DNA of 64,000 nucleotides from Rossellomorea vietnamensis (GCF_008180415.1 NZ_VTEI01000005.1:138767-202766); one strand, 5' to 3'; positions 26,330 to 35,101 are shown, counted from the stretch's first letter. Numbers and translations are program-made. Notes: generated from the sequence alone by a model not told the origin.

Positions 26330-26695
26330 ATGTCACCAATCATAAAGTATAATTTACACCTGTTAATTGCATTCTCCGTATTAACCTATTTCAGCATTGG
26401 CAGCCATTTTGTATTACCCGAATTCTTACGGCCTGTATTATTTATCCTTATGATATTCTCTTTAATCTTTTCAGTGATGATAGGGGAAAAGTTAAAGAAA
26501 GGACTTAGTGAATATTTAGTAGGACTTTCAAAATTAGTTTGGACTTGCAGCTATGTGTTGATGCTTTTACTTGGCAGCTTTGTTTTTAATATCCTGCCCA
26601 GTTCCACAGCTGAAGCCATATTGCCGCTTGCAGCCATATATATAATTGTCATCGTTTACAAGATAAGCAGGAAAACGTATAGAACAAACGAATGA
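26330..26695 (+). CDS. Four-helix membrane protein of unknown function
   Basis: 121 residues with hydrophobic segments at about 9-26, 31-52, 66-87 and 93-112. No motif is recognised. GGGGGGAAG precedes the ATG. Monocistronic in appearance; the region before it (26041-26329) holds only AT-rich sequence. Confidence 0.6.
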   Translation: MSPIIKYNLHLLIAFSVLTYFSIGSHFVLPEFLRPVLFILMIFSLIFSVMIGEKLKKGLSEYLVGLSKLVWTCSYVLMLLLGSFVFNILPSSTAEAILPLAAIYIIVIVYKISRKTYRTNE

Positions 26696-26816
26696 GCATA
26701 GAGAAAGCAACTGGTAAAAAATCGGATAAAATCTTATGTAATATATGAATCTCTACGGAAAAGCAGAAACCCAGCCAGCGCTAACGGTATCTATTATAGG
26801 GAAAGGCTGGATTTAA

Positions 26817-26927
26817 ATGCGGAAAGAACGTCGACGACGAAGAGCAGAAGGATCGCAAATGTATATGCCGGATATTCCATCCCATATATTAAATCCAAAA
26901 GGCGCGCCATTTATGAGGGTGCTGTAA
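26817..26927 (+). CDS. Doubtful small Arg-rich ORF, 36 aa
   Basis: MRKERRRRRAEGSQMYMPDI, ending FMRVL. The ribosome site is weak (AAAGG) and no homologue is recalled. It is followed 17 bases later by a strong terminator, which is the main reason for listing it. It could be a fragment. Confidence 0.3.
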   Translation: MRKERRRRRAEGSQMYMPDIPSHILNPKGAPFMRVL

Positions 26928-26943
26928 AAGTTCAACAAATAGT

Positions 26944-26987
26944 AAAAAAGCAGAATCGCTCCCTTAAGAGAGTGATTCTGCTTTTTT
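26944..26987 (+). terminator. Strong intrinsic terminator
   Basis: AAAAAGCAGAATC / GATTCTGCTTTTTT stem with a short inner stem and loop. Confidence 0.85.
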
Positions 26988-27111
26988 CACTTCAGGTCCT
27001 AAAAGGAGTTTTGATTTCAGTAGGTGTGCGACTCCGCTGGGATGGTTTACGAAGGAGTGGCCTTTATAGCGGAATCCGTCTGCTCCTTAATTAAGTATGC
27101 AGCGGAAAAAT

Positions 27112-27181
27112 AAGGGGAGATTTTCCCTCTAATTGCAAAAACCAGCCCATACTGGAGAGAATAGAGGGAGATTTTCCCTCT
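27112..27181. repeat. Two copies of a short palindrome, GAGGGAGATTTTCCCTC
   Basis: GGGGAGATTTTCCCTC (ending 27129) and AGAGGGAGATTTTCCCTCT (27163-27181), 50 bp apart, within a 400-base gene-free stretch (26988-27339). The rest of that stretch shows only a possible decayed copy of the GC-rich repeat found at 42732 (around 27010-27045). Confidence 0.55.
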
Positions 27182-27339
27182 ATTTATTTAATACATTGAA
27201 CCTTGTTGTTCCTTTTTAACATTGAGTAGATTTTCAGCGCTCTCACATTGACGAGTCTATTCTAATATAGTCAACGATGGTTTTTCACAGTCACATATTA
27301 CAAACCGGGCTCTTATAACAGAATAATCGCAGGCGTTTT

Positions 27340-28194
27340 TTAACACATATTAGGAGGCATCATATCGCTTTTAAGCACCGATGGCAGCGTATCATGAATA
27401 TAAGAAGGCGCAGGTCGAAGTGCAGGCTTAGGTCCGAAAGGCACAGGATCCTCGACATAATTGAATGTTCCTTCTCCATCCATGCTCGGTCCGCTTGCCC
27501 ATCTTCCTGCAGCACTTTTGTTTCCTCTGGAAAGATTGAATAATGTATAAGATACTTCTCTTTTTTCAAGTTCTTTAGGGAACGTACTTGGAACAACTAC
27601 GTTTTCTTTTGCTTCCAATTCTTTAATGGCGGCAATCCACTGATTCTGATGCATGGTATCCCGTGCAATGAGCCATGAAAGCATATCTTTAACTCCGCGG
27701 TCGGTAGTGGATTCATATAACCGTACAACTTGAAGACGGCCTTGAGATTCAGCATTCAAGTTTGCTCTAAAATCTGCGAGTAGGTTTCCGCTGGCAATAA
27801 TGTAGTCAGCTGTCCATCTGTTGCCAACACTGTCCGCAGGCATGGCTCCAAGACCTGAAACAATGGCATGCTGTGGATTCATCCCGCCGAGTATAGCACC
27901 AATAATGGGATCCTTGGCCGCCACTTCTAAATCTCCGACCGGTGCACCCTCCAGTAATCGGGCAATCATCGTAGCGAGCATTTCAATATGTGCCAGCTCC
28001 TCTGCACCTGTATCCATCAATAAATCTTTATATTTCCCATTTCCTCTAACATTCCAGCCTTGAAAAAGATATTGAAGTGCCACTGAGATTTCGCCAAACT
28101 GGCCGCCCAGTACCTCTTGCAGCTGCTTCGCAAACAATGGATCGGGTCTATCTGGTTTCGCTTGGTATTGTAATTCTTTAACGTGATAAAACAC
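27340..28194 (-). CDS. Manganese catalase
   Basis: 284 residues, cytoplasmic, disproportionates hydrogen peroxide with a di-manganese centre. Ligand helices are recognisable: GGQFGEISVALQYLFQGW, TGAEELAHIEMLATMIA, RLYESTTDRGVKDMLSWLIA and RDTMHQNQW. The C-terminal part with SMDGEGTFNYVEDP and proline-rich tail is as in Bacillus manganese catalases (also found in spore coats as CotJC-like relatives). Start is GTG 28194 (FYHVKELQY follows); AAAGGAG is nine bases upstream. The longer open frame to 28305 is not homologous. Confidence 0.9.
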   Translation of the reverse strand: MFYHVKELQYQAKPDRPDPLFAKQLQEVLGGQFGEISVALQYLFQGWNVRGNGKYKDLLMDTGAEELAHIEMLATMIARLLEGAPVGDLEVAAKDPIIGAILGGMNPQHAIVSGLGAMPADSVGNRWTADYIIASGNLLADFRANLNAESQGRLQVVRLYESTTDRGVKDMLSWLIARDTMHQNQWIAAIKELEAKENVVVPSTFPKELEKREVSYTLFNLSRGNKSAAGRWASGPSMDGEGTFNYVEDPVPFGPKPALRPAPSYIHDTLPSVLKSDMMPPNMC

Positions 28195-28380
28195 AGGACA
28201 TTTCTCCTTTATAAGAAAGATTCTATTTATCCTATTGGAATAATTAAAATGTGTGTATGTCCCGATATTTTTAAATAGACAATGCCTGTTTTGAAGCACA
28301 TTCAAACGTTTAATATAACTTGGCTGGGGGAAGATTTCATCATCAAGTTCATAAATTTATGTAAAATGAGAGGACTACCG

Positions 28381-28848
28381 ATGTTAAAATTGCAGCCTGA
28401 TTTTTATACTAATCACTTGACCAATGTGGATGCAGAATGGCTGCATCATCAAAAGATAAAACTCGTCTTAGTGGATTTAGATCAAACACTGGTCAATGCC
28501 AGCAGTCAGGCTAACGATAAGGCAAACGAATGGATAAGAAACTAGAATGATAACGGAATTAAAGTAACAGGAATATCCAATAGCGGTACTGAACGAACAG
28601 CCCCCTTAAAAATCAATTTAATGGTAATTATAATTAATAATTGTAAAAAGCCGTCCATCAAGAATTATCTAGAACATGAAGATGTTAAGCCAGAGCAGGT
28701 ATTAATTCTACGAGACAAACTGATAACAGACATTTTATGCGGAAACAGATTAGGTTTGAAAACCCTTCTGATCATCTGGCCATAAAAAAAGAATTCAAGC
28801 TGGCTCAAAAAAGTATTTGGTGGATTCAAAGAAGATATCTTTCAATAA
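28381..28848 (+). pseudogene. YqeG-like HAD phosphatase paralogue, two nonsense codons
   Basis: One frame from ATG 28381: KIKLVLVDLDQTLVNASSQA contains the HAD DxDxT motif and resembles YqeG. A TAG follows at 28543, then NDNGIKVTGISNSGTERTA, later EQVLILRDKLITDILCGNRL (motif IV of YqeG is GDQLLTD), a TAA near 28783, and SWLKKVFGG to 28848. Besides the stops, key motif residues are altered (RDK for GDQ), so this is a decayed paralogue and the housekeeping yqeG should be elsewhere. Confidence 0.7.
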
Positions 28849-28997
28849 AAATTTATTTTTTCAAGTTAAAAAGGAAATCCTATTAAAAAATCCTATAGAT
28901 AGATCGAAAGAACCATTTGCTTCATCAGTACTTGCAGAAGGTACAAGAATCACACCAAACTTGTTATAATAGAAAGAAAAATTAGGAGCATCTTCTA

Positions 28998-29819
28998 TTG
29001 AAACCAAAGATGAACAACCTTATTGAATTTTTAGAAGAGAATAATGAGGGTTTAGCCAATCAAATAGTCGAATCTGTCCTTAATCATATGTCACTGGAGA
29101 TTTCGCAAGTTGAAAAGGACAGGGCTGTCTCAATGTATAAGTCCTTCGTAAAGTTCCTTTGCTCTTCATTGGAATATGAAGGAAAGAACATGCCCGCAGA
29201 ACTCTTGGAATGGAGCAAACAGAATGCCTATGAACAAGTGTCGGCTAATGGAAAGATATCTGAGATTATATACCGTTATCCCCCTACAAGGGAAGTTTTC
29301 ACCGACCTTATAACCAATTGGACATCCCAATTCAATCTTTCAACAGATCAATTTACCCTTCTCTTGAAAAAGGTCAATAAAATGCTTGATATCAGTCTGG
29401 AAGAAACAGTAACTGCCTTTGAAGAGTTCAATGCCAAAATGAAAGAAGAGTTTAAAGAGGAAATCGATATTATTTCTTTTCCTGTCGTCCCTTTAAAAGA
29501 AAGCATGGCGGTTATACCGCTTGTCGGCAAGCTTGATCAGCATCGATCGGCCCATTTAATGGACTCAGTGCTGCCCAAAGTCAATGATTTAAAAATTGAT
29601 TTTCTGATTGTGGACTTTTCTGGAGTCAACGAAATAGATGACATAGCAGCAGTAAATATCCAAAATATCAGGCGGATGCTTCGCCTCTTAGGAATCCAAA
29701 TGATTTCGACTGGTATTTCGCCACACTTAGCCAAGGCTGCAATCAGTATCGGCATCGAAACCAATAGCAGCGGAAACACCTTCAAGAGCGTTAAGCAGGC
29801 GTTGGAATATATGGAATAA
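28998..29819 (+). CDS. RsbR-type stressosome protein (RsbRD-like N-domain + STAS)
   Basis: 273 residues. Residues 1-155 are an all-helical globin-like RsbRD N-terminal domain; residues 165-273 are a STAS domain (VVPLKESMAVIPLVGKLDQ ... DFSGVNEIDDIAAVNIQNI). In Bacillus such paralogues co-assemble into the stressosome that controls sigma-B. The position that carries the second phosphorylated Thr in RsbR (VDT in RsbRA-type sequences) reads IDD here, i.e. Asp. TTG start at 28998 after AGGAG; ATG at 29010 is possible. A terminator follows. Confidence 0.8.
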   Translation: MKPKMNNLIEFLEENNEGLANQIVESVLNHMSLEISQVEKDRAVSMYKSFVKFLCSSLEYEGKNMPAELLEWSKQNAYEQVSANGKISEIIYRYPPTREVFTDLITNWTSQFNLSTDQFTLLLKKVNKMLDISLEETVTAFEEFNAKMKEEFKEEIDIISFPVVPLKESMAVIPLVGKLDQHRSAHLMDSVLPKVNDLKIDFLIVDFSGVNEIDDIAAVNIQNIRRMLRLLGIQMISTGISPHLAKAAISIGIETNSSGNTFKSVKQALEYME

Positions 29820-29843
29820 AAAATGCATCTTTTTGGTGTGATC

Positions 29844-29892
29844 AGCTTTTAGACAAAGTCCAAAACATGGACTATGTCTAAAAGCTTTTTTT
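29844..29892 (+). terminator. Strong intrinsic terminator
   Basis: AGCTTTTAGACA / TGTCTAAAAGCT stem with inner TCC/GGA pairing and T7. Confidence 0.9.
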
Positions 29893-30139
29893 AAAAAATT
29901 AATGTGAACGTGGTTTAGTAAATGTTTCGGTTGTGTTGGAAATCAACTTTTTATAATCTCAGCTGATTTTGAACATGAAAAAAATGTGAGAGATACATCA
30001 TTTATAAAAATATGTAAGAGTCAATTAGGTCTGCTAAGAAAATCTCCTGCTTTTCTTTTCTTCTTAACCGTATCTATTCACCTTGCCCTTCATATAGTGA
30101 TGAATAGGCACTTCAATTCATTTGAAGCAGGTGAGAAGA

Positions 30140-30355
30140 ATGTACATTGTTTATTTTTATCATGAACGAAATCTGTTGCTGCAACAGTTACGGAAGGAAA
30201 TCCCGGCAGATGGGGATGAATTTAAGATCAAAGGACGTAAAGCAAAAGTTGTCCAAACAACAACTATAGAAGGTAATAAAGTCCATGTTCAGCTCCAGCT
30301 GGAACAAGTGGTAAAAAAAGCAGCTGTTGATCTTTCAAAGAAAAAAAGAAAATAA
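30140..30355 (+). CDS. Small basic protein, 71 aa
   Basis: MYIVYFYHERNLLLQQLRKE then KIKGRKAKVVQTTTIEGNKV and a Lys/Arg tail (KKKRK). AGGTGA precedes the ATG at 30140; the upstream TTG at 30122 is less likely. The pattern looks like a small beta-beta-alpha protein, conserved-hypothetical in style; no named family is recognised. Confidence 0.6.
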   Translation: MYIVYFYHERNLLLQQLRKEIPADGDEFKIKGRKAKVVQTTTIEGNKVHVQLQLEQVVKKAAVDLSKKKRK

Positions 30356-30555
30356 TAAGCAGCTAAGCAGATCATCAGGTGATTCCGAATGTTCTGCTTT
30401 CTTATTTTCCTTTTCAATGAGAAAGAAACTATATACAGTGATAAAAAAATACGAAAACAGCCTTTCATAAATGATATTTACAGTAATTGCATATGTACGT
30501 TCTCAGGACCTGGGCATATGATATTCCGTAAAACCTTGGAAGGGAATGAAGCGAC

Positions 30556-31395
30556 TTGAATCAGTCTGAATTCATCATTGAAATGGAAGATCAGCAAGTA
30601 CTGAATGCACTACTTACGACCATATCCCGAAATGCTGAAATTATAAACCTGTACAGCAGTCTGGCATACGCAGCTCCTAACCAGGAGCATCAGAGTATTC
30701 TGCTGGATGCAGTGAGATGTAAAGAGGCTTATTCTAGACCATTCCTAGATTTATTCTCACAAATAACCGGGCAGCTCCCTTACTGCCACGTTGAACAGCT
30801 GACTTTTGCCAATTACCAGGAAGGACTGGAACGAGTGTTTCAATTGGAGTTCAATCATTCTGAAGAATACCGGAGCAGTTTTTACGATACATTACACCCT
30901 CTAATTCAGAATGCCTATTTTCAAGCTTTTGCAGGACAAAGGGATAATGCCCTAAGGATCAATTATTTGCTGTCGGATACTGCCAGCAGATTAGAAGACT
31001 ATGGATCAACTCCCTTTGTTGTGAATATCGAAGAAGCAACCAAAGAGAATGATACTTACAGGACTGCCTTATGGACAGGCGGTCATTTGCAGGTGACATT
31101 GATGAGTATTGATGTGGGAGATGATATCGGCCTGGAAGTTCATCCGACAACAGATCAATTCATACGCCTTGAAGAGGGGCAAGGGATTGTACAAATGGGA
31201 GATACGGAGGATAATCTGACTTACCAACAAAATGTTTCAGACGATTTTGCTGTTATGATTCCAGCAGGAAAGTGGCATAATATTACGAATACCGGAAATA
31301 CTCCTATGAAAGTATACGCCATTTATGCTCCGCCTGAACACCCTTTTGGAACAGTTCATGAAACGAAGCTGGATGCGATGGAAGCAGAGAACTGA
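30556..31395 (+). CDS. Ferritin-like / cupin fusion protein
   Basis: 279 residues in two parts. Residues 1-130 are helical with a ferritin-like look (AEIINLYSSLAYAAPNQEHQ, DAVRCKEAYSRPFLDLF). Residues 150-270 are a cupin_2 barrel (GLEVHPTTDQFIRLEEGQG ... MIPAGKWHNITNTG ... VYAIYAPPEHPFGTVH) with metal-binding His/Asp positions. The C-terminal half resembles stand-alone Bacillus cupins. Fusion of the two is unusual; a metal or peroxide-related role is only an inference. TTG start at 30556 follows AAGGGA by ten bases. Confidence 0.7.
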   Translation: MNQSEFIIEMEDQQVLNALLTTISRNAEIINLYSSLAYAAPNQEHQSILLDAVRCKEAYSRPFLDLFSQITGQLPYCHVEQLTFANYQEGLERVFQLEFNHSEEYRSSFYDTLHPLIQNAYFQAFAGQRDNALRINYLLSDTASRLEDYGSTPFVVNIEEATKENDTYRTALWTGGHLQVTLMSIDVGDDIGLEVHPTTDQFIRLEEGQGIVQMGDTEDNLTYQQNVSDDFAVMIPAGKWHNITNTGNTPMKVYAIYAPPEHPFGTVHETKLDAMEAEN

Positions 31396-31512
31396 GTAAT
31401 TAGTCATTATTAGTTATAGACTGGTGCTTTATGGTGCTCCCACGGGTACAAGGGTTTTACTTTCAGGATATAAATCTTTCTAACTTATCGGGCTATCAAA
31501 ACCTCTTTTAAT

Positions 31513-31707
31513 AAGGCTCTTTTCGTATACTATGTTGCTATTTAATACAAATTCAAAAAATAACCCTAATTACGAAGATGAAATCTGGTAACACCGAAAA
31601 GAAAAGAGCTGCTCTTTTCCGTTTAGAGTTAAAACTCTTAGTATCCAGGGAAATATCCGGCTCTTGGGATTTTTCCGAAAGCAACAATATATGCGAAAAC
31701 AGCCTTT
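31513..31707. repeat. Dispersed MITE-like element, copy 4 (full length, inverted)
   Basis: 195 bp running AAGGCTCTTTTCGTATACTA to GCGAAAACAGCCTTT, the reverse orientation of the 19388 copy; it contains AACTCTTAGTATCC and ACCGAAAAGAAAAGAGC. Confidence 0.85.
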
Positions 31708-31779
31708 AATAAAATTAAGAGCTGCCACGAAAAACCTTATTAACGGTGGCTGTTTTTAGGGAAAATGAATTAAAAAATG

Positions 31780-31816
31780 AAAGGGCTTGGGTGCGGTATG
31801 CATCCAAGCCTTTCTA
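31780..31816. terminator. Bidirectional terminator downstream of yoxD
   Basis: AAAGGGCTTGGGTGC / GCATCCAAGCCTTT hairpin 40 bases beyond the yoxD stop. Confidence 0.65.
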
Positions 31817-31857
31817 TATGACTGATGAGATCCATTTTATTTCTTTTTACCGGCCTC

Positions 31858-32571
31858 TTAAGGGTTCGTAGACCACATGCCCGAAGACTTAATGAACACT
31901 CGGCGGTTTAATTTCAGAGTGGAAACAATCAATTCAGCCAAGTCCTCCGGCTGCATAACATTTTCAGTGCTGCCTGACAAAAGGTTGTTTTCTTGCGCCA
32001 GGTCTGTCGCGACTGTGCTCGGTGTCAGCGCAGTCACACGGATATTGTGTTTGCGGACTTCCTGCATTAGTGATTCTGTCAAACCTAAAACACCAAACTT
32101 TGATGCACTGTAGGCACTTGTTACAGGAGCTCCTTTTTGACCTGCAGTAGAAGAAACATTGATGATATCACCCGTTTTTCTTTCTATCATCTCAGGCAGG
32201 ACAGCTCTGGTTGCATTGTATACGCCCATTAAATTCACACGGATAATTTTTTCCCATTCGTCCGGATCGAGTTCAAGGAACCCACCGAATTTAGCTGTAC
32301 CTGCATTGTTGATAAGGATATCAATGCTTCCTAAGTCTGAACGGATATGCTCTGCTGCATGAGTTACAGATTCAAGATCTGAGACATCTGCAACTGCTGC
32401 AGATACTTTTACACCATACTCGGCCAGCTCCTCAGAGACCTTTTCCAGGTTCTCCATTGTCAGACCAAGCAATCCTACATTGACTCCTTCCTTGGCTAAC
32501 GCAATGGCTGCGGCACGGCCGATTCCCCTGCCAGCTCCAGTAATAAGCACCGATTTTCCTTTTAAGTCCAT
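31858..32571 (-). CDS. yoxD: Short-chain dehydrogenase/reductase, YoxD
   Basis: 237 residues. Rossmann motif TGAGRGIG (TGxxxGxG), NNAG, catalytic Ser in [10 protein letters not shown] and YSASK (YxxxK). The C-terminus SGMWSTNP and the stretch [20 protein letters not shown] agree with B. subtilis YoxD, a FabG-like oxidoreductase of unknown substrate. NADP preference is not deducible. The ATG at 32571 follows AGAGGAAG; the open frame extends upstream only because a repeat element lies there. Confidence 0.85.
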   Translation of the reverse strand: MDLKGKSVLITGAGRGIGRAAAIALAKEGVNVGLLGLTMENLEKVSEELAEYGVKVSAAVADVSDLESVTHAAEHIRSDLGSIDILINNAGTAKFGGFLELDPDEWEKIIRVNLMGVYNATRAVLPEMIERKTGDIINVSSTAGQKGAPVTSAYSASKFGVLGLTESLMQEVRKHNIRVTALTPSTVATDLAQENNLLSGSTENVMQPEDLAELIVSTLKLNRRVFIKSSGMWSTNP

Positions 32572-32599
32572 ATTATAACTTCCTCTCTTTTTGGTAATG

Positions 32600-32716
32600 A
32601 CTTTTTTCTCATAATTGCTGTTTTCGAAAAACCCCAAGAGCCGGATTTCTTCTCTAATTGCGGAGATGGGCTCTTTTCTTTTCAAGATAACTCAGGCAAG
32701 TTTACGAAAAAAGCAT
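32600..32716. repeat. Dispersed MITE-like element, copy 5 (partial)
   Basis: TTTTTTCTCATAATTGCTGT at one end, CAAGAGCCGGATTTC inside and GTTTACGAAAA at the other, placed 28 bases upstream of the yoxD start, between it and any promoter. Confidence 0.55.
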
Positions 32717-32910
32717 TAGTATTTTTACCTCTTGATTTTGGCTTGTTGCGGATTTGAATGCAAGAATTTTGCTTAGTGATTTTTACTCTATGTAGTTTGC
32801 CGTTATGAGACGGTGAATATCCTGCTTTTAATTCCAGCCGGCCCGCAGAAGGATCAGGAGAGCCTCACCTAAACCTTTTCGCACTGGCAGTCCAGCAAAA
32901 TCCGCTACCA

Positions 32911-32945
32911 TTGACATGTCCAACTGTAAATCATATCATTACAGT
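32911..32945 (+). promoter_or_regulatory. Autoregulated promoter/operator of the Rrf2 gene
   Basis: TTGACA (32911-32916), 17 bases, TATCAT (32934-32939). The perfect inverted repeat ACTGTAA-N9-TTACAGT (32923-32945) covers the -10, so bound repressor would block polymerase. Confidence 0.7.
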
Positions 32946-32970
32946 AAGAAGTCTGGAGGAAGTGATTGCA

Positions 32971-33393
32971 GTGAATAGTGAATTTACGATTGCCGTTCAC
33001 AGTTTAGTCTATTTAGCTTATCTGCCTGAACATATGGCGAGCAGCCAGTCAATCGCCCATAACGTCGCAACTAATCCGGTGAGGGTCAGGAAAATCATGA
33101 GCTGTCTCAGGGAGGCAGGTTTTGTAAAAACAAAAGAAGGGACCGGTGGGGGATATACTCTTACTGCTGATCCAAAAGACATTACATTGGGACAGGTATA
33201 TCGTTCCGTCTCTTTCGGAGCCATTAAACCGACATGGTGCAAGGGAGAAAGAGAAGAATCCTGTCTAATTTCAACCAATATTCAAAAAGTTGTCAATGGT
33301 ATTTTCTTAGAAGCTGATCAATTTTTTGCGGAATATCTTGATAAAACCACCATAAAATCAGTATTGAACCAAATCAAAGGGCAGACAGAATGA
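32971..33393 (+). CDS. Rrf2-family transcriptional regulator
   Basis: 140 residues. Winged-helix N-terminus EFTIAVHSLVYLAYLPEH, SIAHNVATNPVRVRKIMSCL and KEGTGGGYTLTADPKDITLG (the wing) define the family. It has Cys45 in the recognition-helix region and Cys90/Cys98 (WCKGEREESC) in the sensor part, not the three closely spaced cysteines of the Fe-S NsrR/IscR type; a thiol-based sensor is plausible. GTG start after GGAGGAA. A matching palindrome overlaps its own promoter, and four more occur before the genes at 1660 and 33556. Confidence 0.85.
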   Translation: MNSEFTIAVHSLVYLAYLPEHMASSQSIAHNVATNPVRVRKIMSCLREAGFVKTKEGTGGGYTLTADPKDITLGQVYRSVSFGAIKPTWCKGEREESCLISTNIQKVVNGIFLEADQFFAEYLDKTTIKSVLNQIKGQTE

Positions 33394-33403
33394 GACTGAT
33401 GAT

Positions 33404-33438
33404 TTGACAACAAAAACTGTAAGTTATATGATTACAGT
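33404..33438 (+). promoter_or_regulatory. Promoter/operator A of the IDEAL-yqiG operon
   Basis: TTGACA (33404-33409), 17 bases, TATGAT (33427-33432); ACTGTAA-N9-TTACAGT (33416-33438) overlays it as in the other two promoters. Confidence 0.65.
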
Positions 33439-33515
33439 AAGAAGTTCGAAGTAAATTGCACAATTGATGATATCAGCTTAAGTGTTAAAACCATTTAGGC
33501 TTTTCTTTTAGTATA

Positions 33516-33538
33516 ACTGTAACTTTTATAATTACATT
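33516..33538 (+). promoter_or_regulatory. Operator B of the IDEAL-yqiG operon
   Basis: ACTGTAA-N9-TTACATT with a perfect TATAAT (33527-33532) inside it; 100 bp after operator A and 17 bases before the gene. Confidence 0.6.
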
Positions 33539-33555
33539 TATAGGAAGGTGAGTGC

Positions 33556-33930
33556 ATGAATACAAAGAAAATAACCGTTGGAGATTGGGTTAAAGCCAAG
33601 TCCTTTGAAGGTGAAATTGTCATTGGCTATATTGAAAATGTGAATAATAACGGCAAGTCAGTGAGAATAAAAGCTGTCCAAGCTGAACAAGTCGGAGTAA
33701 AAGGCAGTTCCATTGAGACACCTATCCAATCAGTTACACCATTACAAAAATTTCACAAAAAAACCAAAGCTGATATTTTTGGACTAATTGACCTAGCTCT
33801 TCTGACACATGATAAGGAATGGTTTGAACGACTGACTGCAGACCTGAAGGATCTTCATGAAGGTCCTGCCAGCAATGGCCAAGCAAGAAAGCCATTTTCT
33901 ACAGGAAGCCGGTTAAATTTCCATTTGTAA
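33556..33930 (+). CDS. IDEAL-domain protein with an N-terminal small beta-barrel
   Basis: 124 residues. The N-terminal 55 residues (TVGDWVKAKSFEGEIVIGYI) look like a KOW/SH3-like barrel of the DUF2187 kind. Residues 70-98 contain the IDEAL motif (FGLIDLALLTHDKEWFERLT). IDEAL proteins in Bacillus are small adaptor-like proteins of unknown role. GGAAGGTGAG precedes the ATG. First gene of an operon with yqiG; operator pair upstream. Confidence 0.75.
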   Translation: MNTKKITVGDWVKAKSFEGEIVIGYIENVNNNGKSVRIKAVQAEQVGVKGSSIETPIQSVTPLQKFHKKTKADIFGLIDLALLTHDKEWFERLTADLKDLHEGPASNGQARKPFSTGSRLNFHL

Positions 33931-33972
33931 AAAATTTGAATCTTACCCACAATTGAATTGGAGTGTTTAGAA

Positions 33973-35094
33973 ATGAACGAAAACTATGATGCTTTGCTGA
34001 AAACTTTTACTTTTAAAAATGGAGTACAATTGAAAAACCGGGTTGTCCTTGCTCCTATGACCAACTTTGCTTCAAATCCTGATGGGACTGTAACAGATGA
34101 AGAAATCAATTATTATATCCGCCGTTCCAAAGGTGTTGGAATGGCTATCACCGCTTGTACAAATGTTACTCCAAACGGAAAAGGGTTTCCAGGTGAATTT
34201 GCAGCTGACAGCGATGAAATGATTCCCAGCCTGAAAAGACTGGCAGATGCCCTAAAAGAACAGGGAACAAAAGCTATTCTGCAAATTTTCCATGGAGGAA
34301 GAGCCTGCCCTCCAGAATTGGTACCTGATGGAGACATCGTCAGCGCCAGTGCTGTGGCTGCAGAAGGAAGCGAACATACTCCAAGAGCCCTGGAGGAAAG
34401 AGAAATAGAAGAAATCATTAAAGCTTTCGGTGATGCGACCCGCCGTGCGATTGAAGCAGGATTCGATGGGGTAGAAATCCACGGAGCTAACGGCTATATT
34501 CTTCAGCAGTTCTTTTCGCCGCATTCCAACCGCCGTTCAGATAAATGGGGAGGCAGTTTGGAAAACCGCTTGAATTTCCCGCTGGCTGTCGTTGATGAAG
34601 TTAAAAAAACAGCTGCACAGCACGCAGAAGATTCTTTCATCATAGGTTACCGTTTCTCTCCTGAAGAGCCGGAAACACCAGGCATAACGATGGATGAGAC
34701 TCTTGTTCTTGTAGACAAACTTGCCGATCAGAACCTTGATTATCTGCATGTATCGCTAATGGACTTCTGGTCTGAACCAAGAAGAGGAGTGGAAGCTGAT
34801 CAAACAAGAATTCAATATCTGTTAAACACAATCAATGACAGGGCCCCGCTGATCGGAGTAGGCGGTATTCATACTCCTGAAGAAGCGCTAAAAGCTCTTA
34901 ACGCAGGTGTCCCTTTACTGGCGCTGGGCCGTGAGCTGATCATGGAACCGGACTGGGTCCAAAAAGTGGAAGAGGGTAGAGAAGACGAGATAGCAACGAC
35001 TCTGTCAAAAGACGATCAAGAAAAATTAGTGATACCCGATTATCTGTGGAACGCCATCATCAACACACCAGGATGGTTCCCTGTAAAAGACTAG
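33973..35094 (+). CDS. yqiG: Old yellow enzyme family NADH-dependent flavin oxidoreductase, YqiG
   Basis: 373 residues. FMN TIM-barrel with VVLAPMTNFASNPDGTVTDE, LQIFHGGRACPPELV, the substrate-binding HGANGYILQQFFSPHSNRR, DKWGGSLENR and the C-terminal VGVGGIHTPEEALKALNAG phosphate-binding loop. Reduces the C=C bond of activated alkenes (enones, quinones) with NAD(P)H. Length and sequence match YqiG-type ENE reductases. Start ATG 33973 follows GGAGTG; upstream TTG 33958 is in frame but lacks spacing. Second gene of the Rrf2-box operon, so it is likely induced by electrophiles. Confidence 0.88.
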   Translation: MNENYDALLKTFTFKNGVQLKNRVVLAPMTNFASNPDGTVTDEEINYYIRRSKGVGMAITACTNVTPNGKGFPGEFAADSDEMIPSLKRLADALKEQGTKAILQIFHGGRACPPELVPDGDIVSASAVAAEGSEHTPRALEEREIEEIIKAFGDATRRAIEAGFDGVEIHGANGYILQQFFSPHSNRRSDKWGGSLENRLNFPLAVVDEVKKTAAQHAEDSFIIGYRFSPEEPETPGITMDETLVLVDKLADQNLDYLHVSLMDFWSEPRRGVEADQTRIQYLLNTINDRAPLIGVGGIHTPEEALKALNAGVPLLALGRELIMEPDWVQKVEEGREDEIATTLSKDDQEKLVIPDYLWNAIINTPGWFPVKD

Positions 35095-35101
35095 AAACTA
35101 T

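Noticed and set aside
28195-28305. 37-codon extension of manganese catalase
   Set aside because: Not homologous; the GTG at 28194 has a correct ribosome site and begins the conserved FYHVKELQY.
32572-32685. 38-codon N-terminal extension of YoxD
   Set aside because: It runs into a repeat element, and the family starts at the ATG behind AGAGGAAG.
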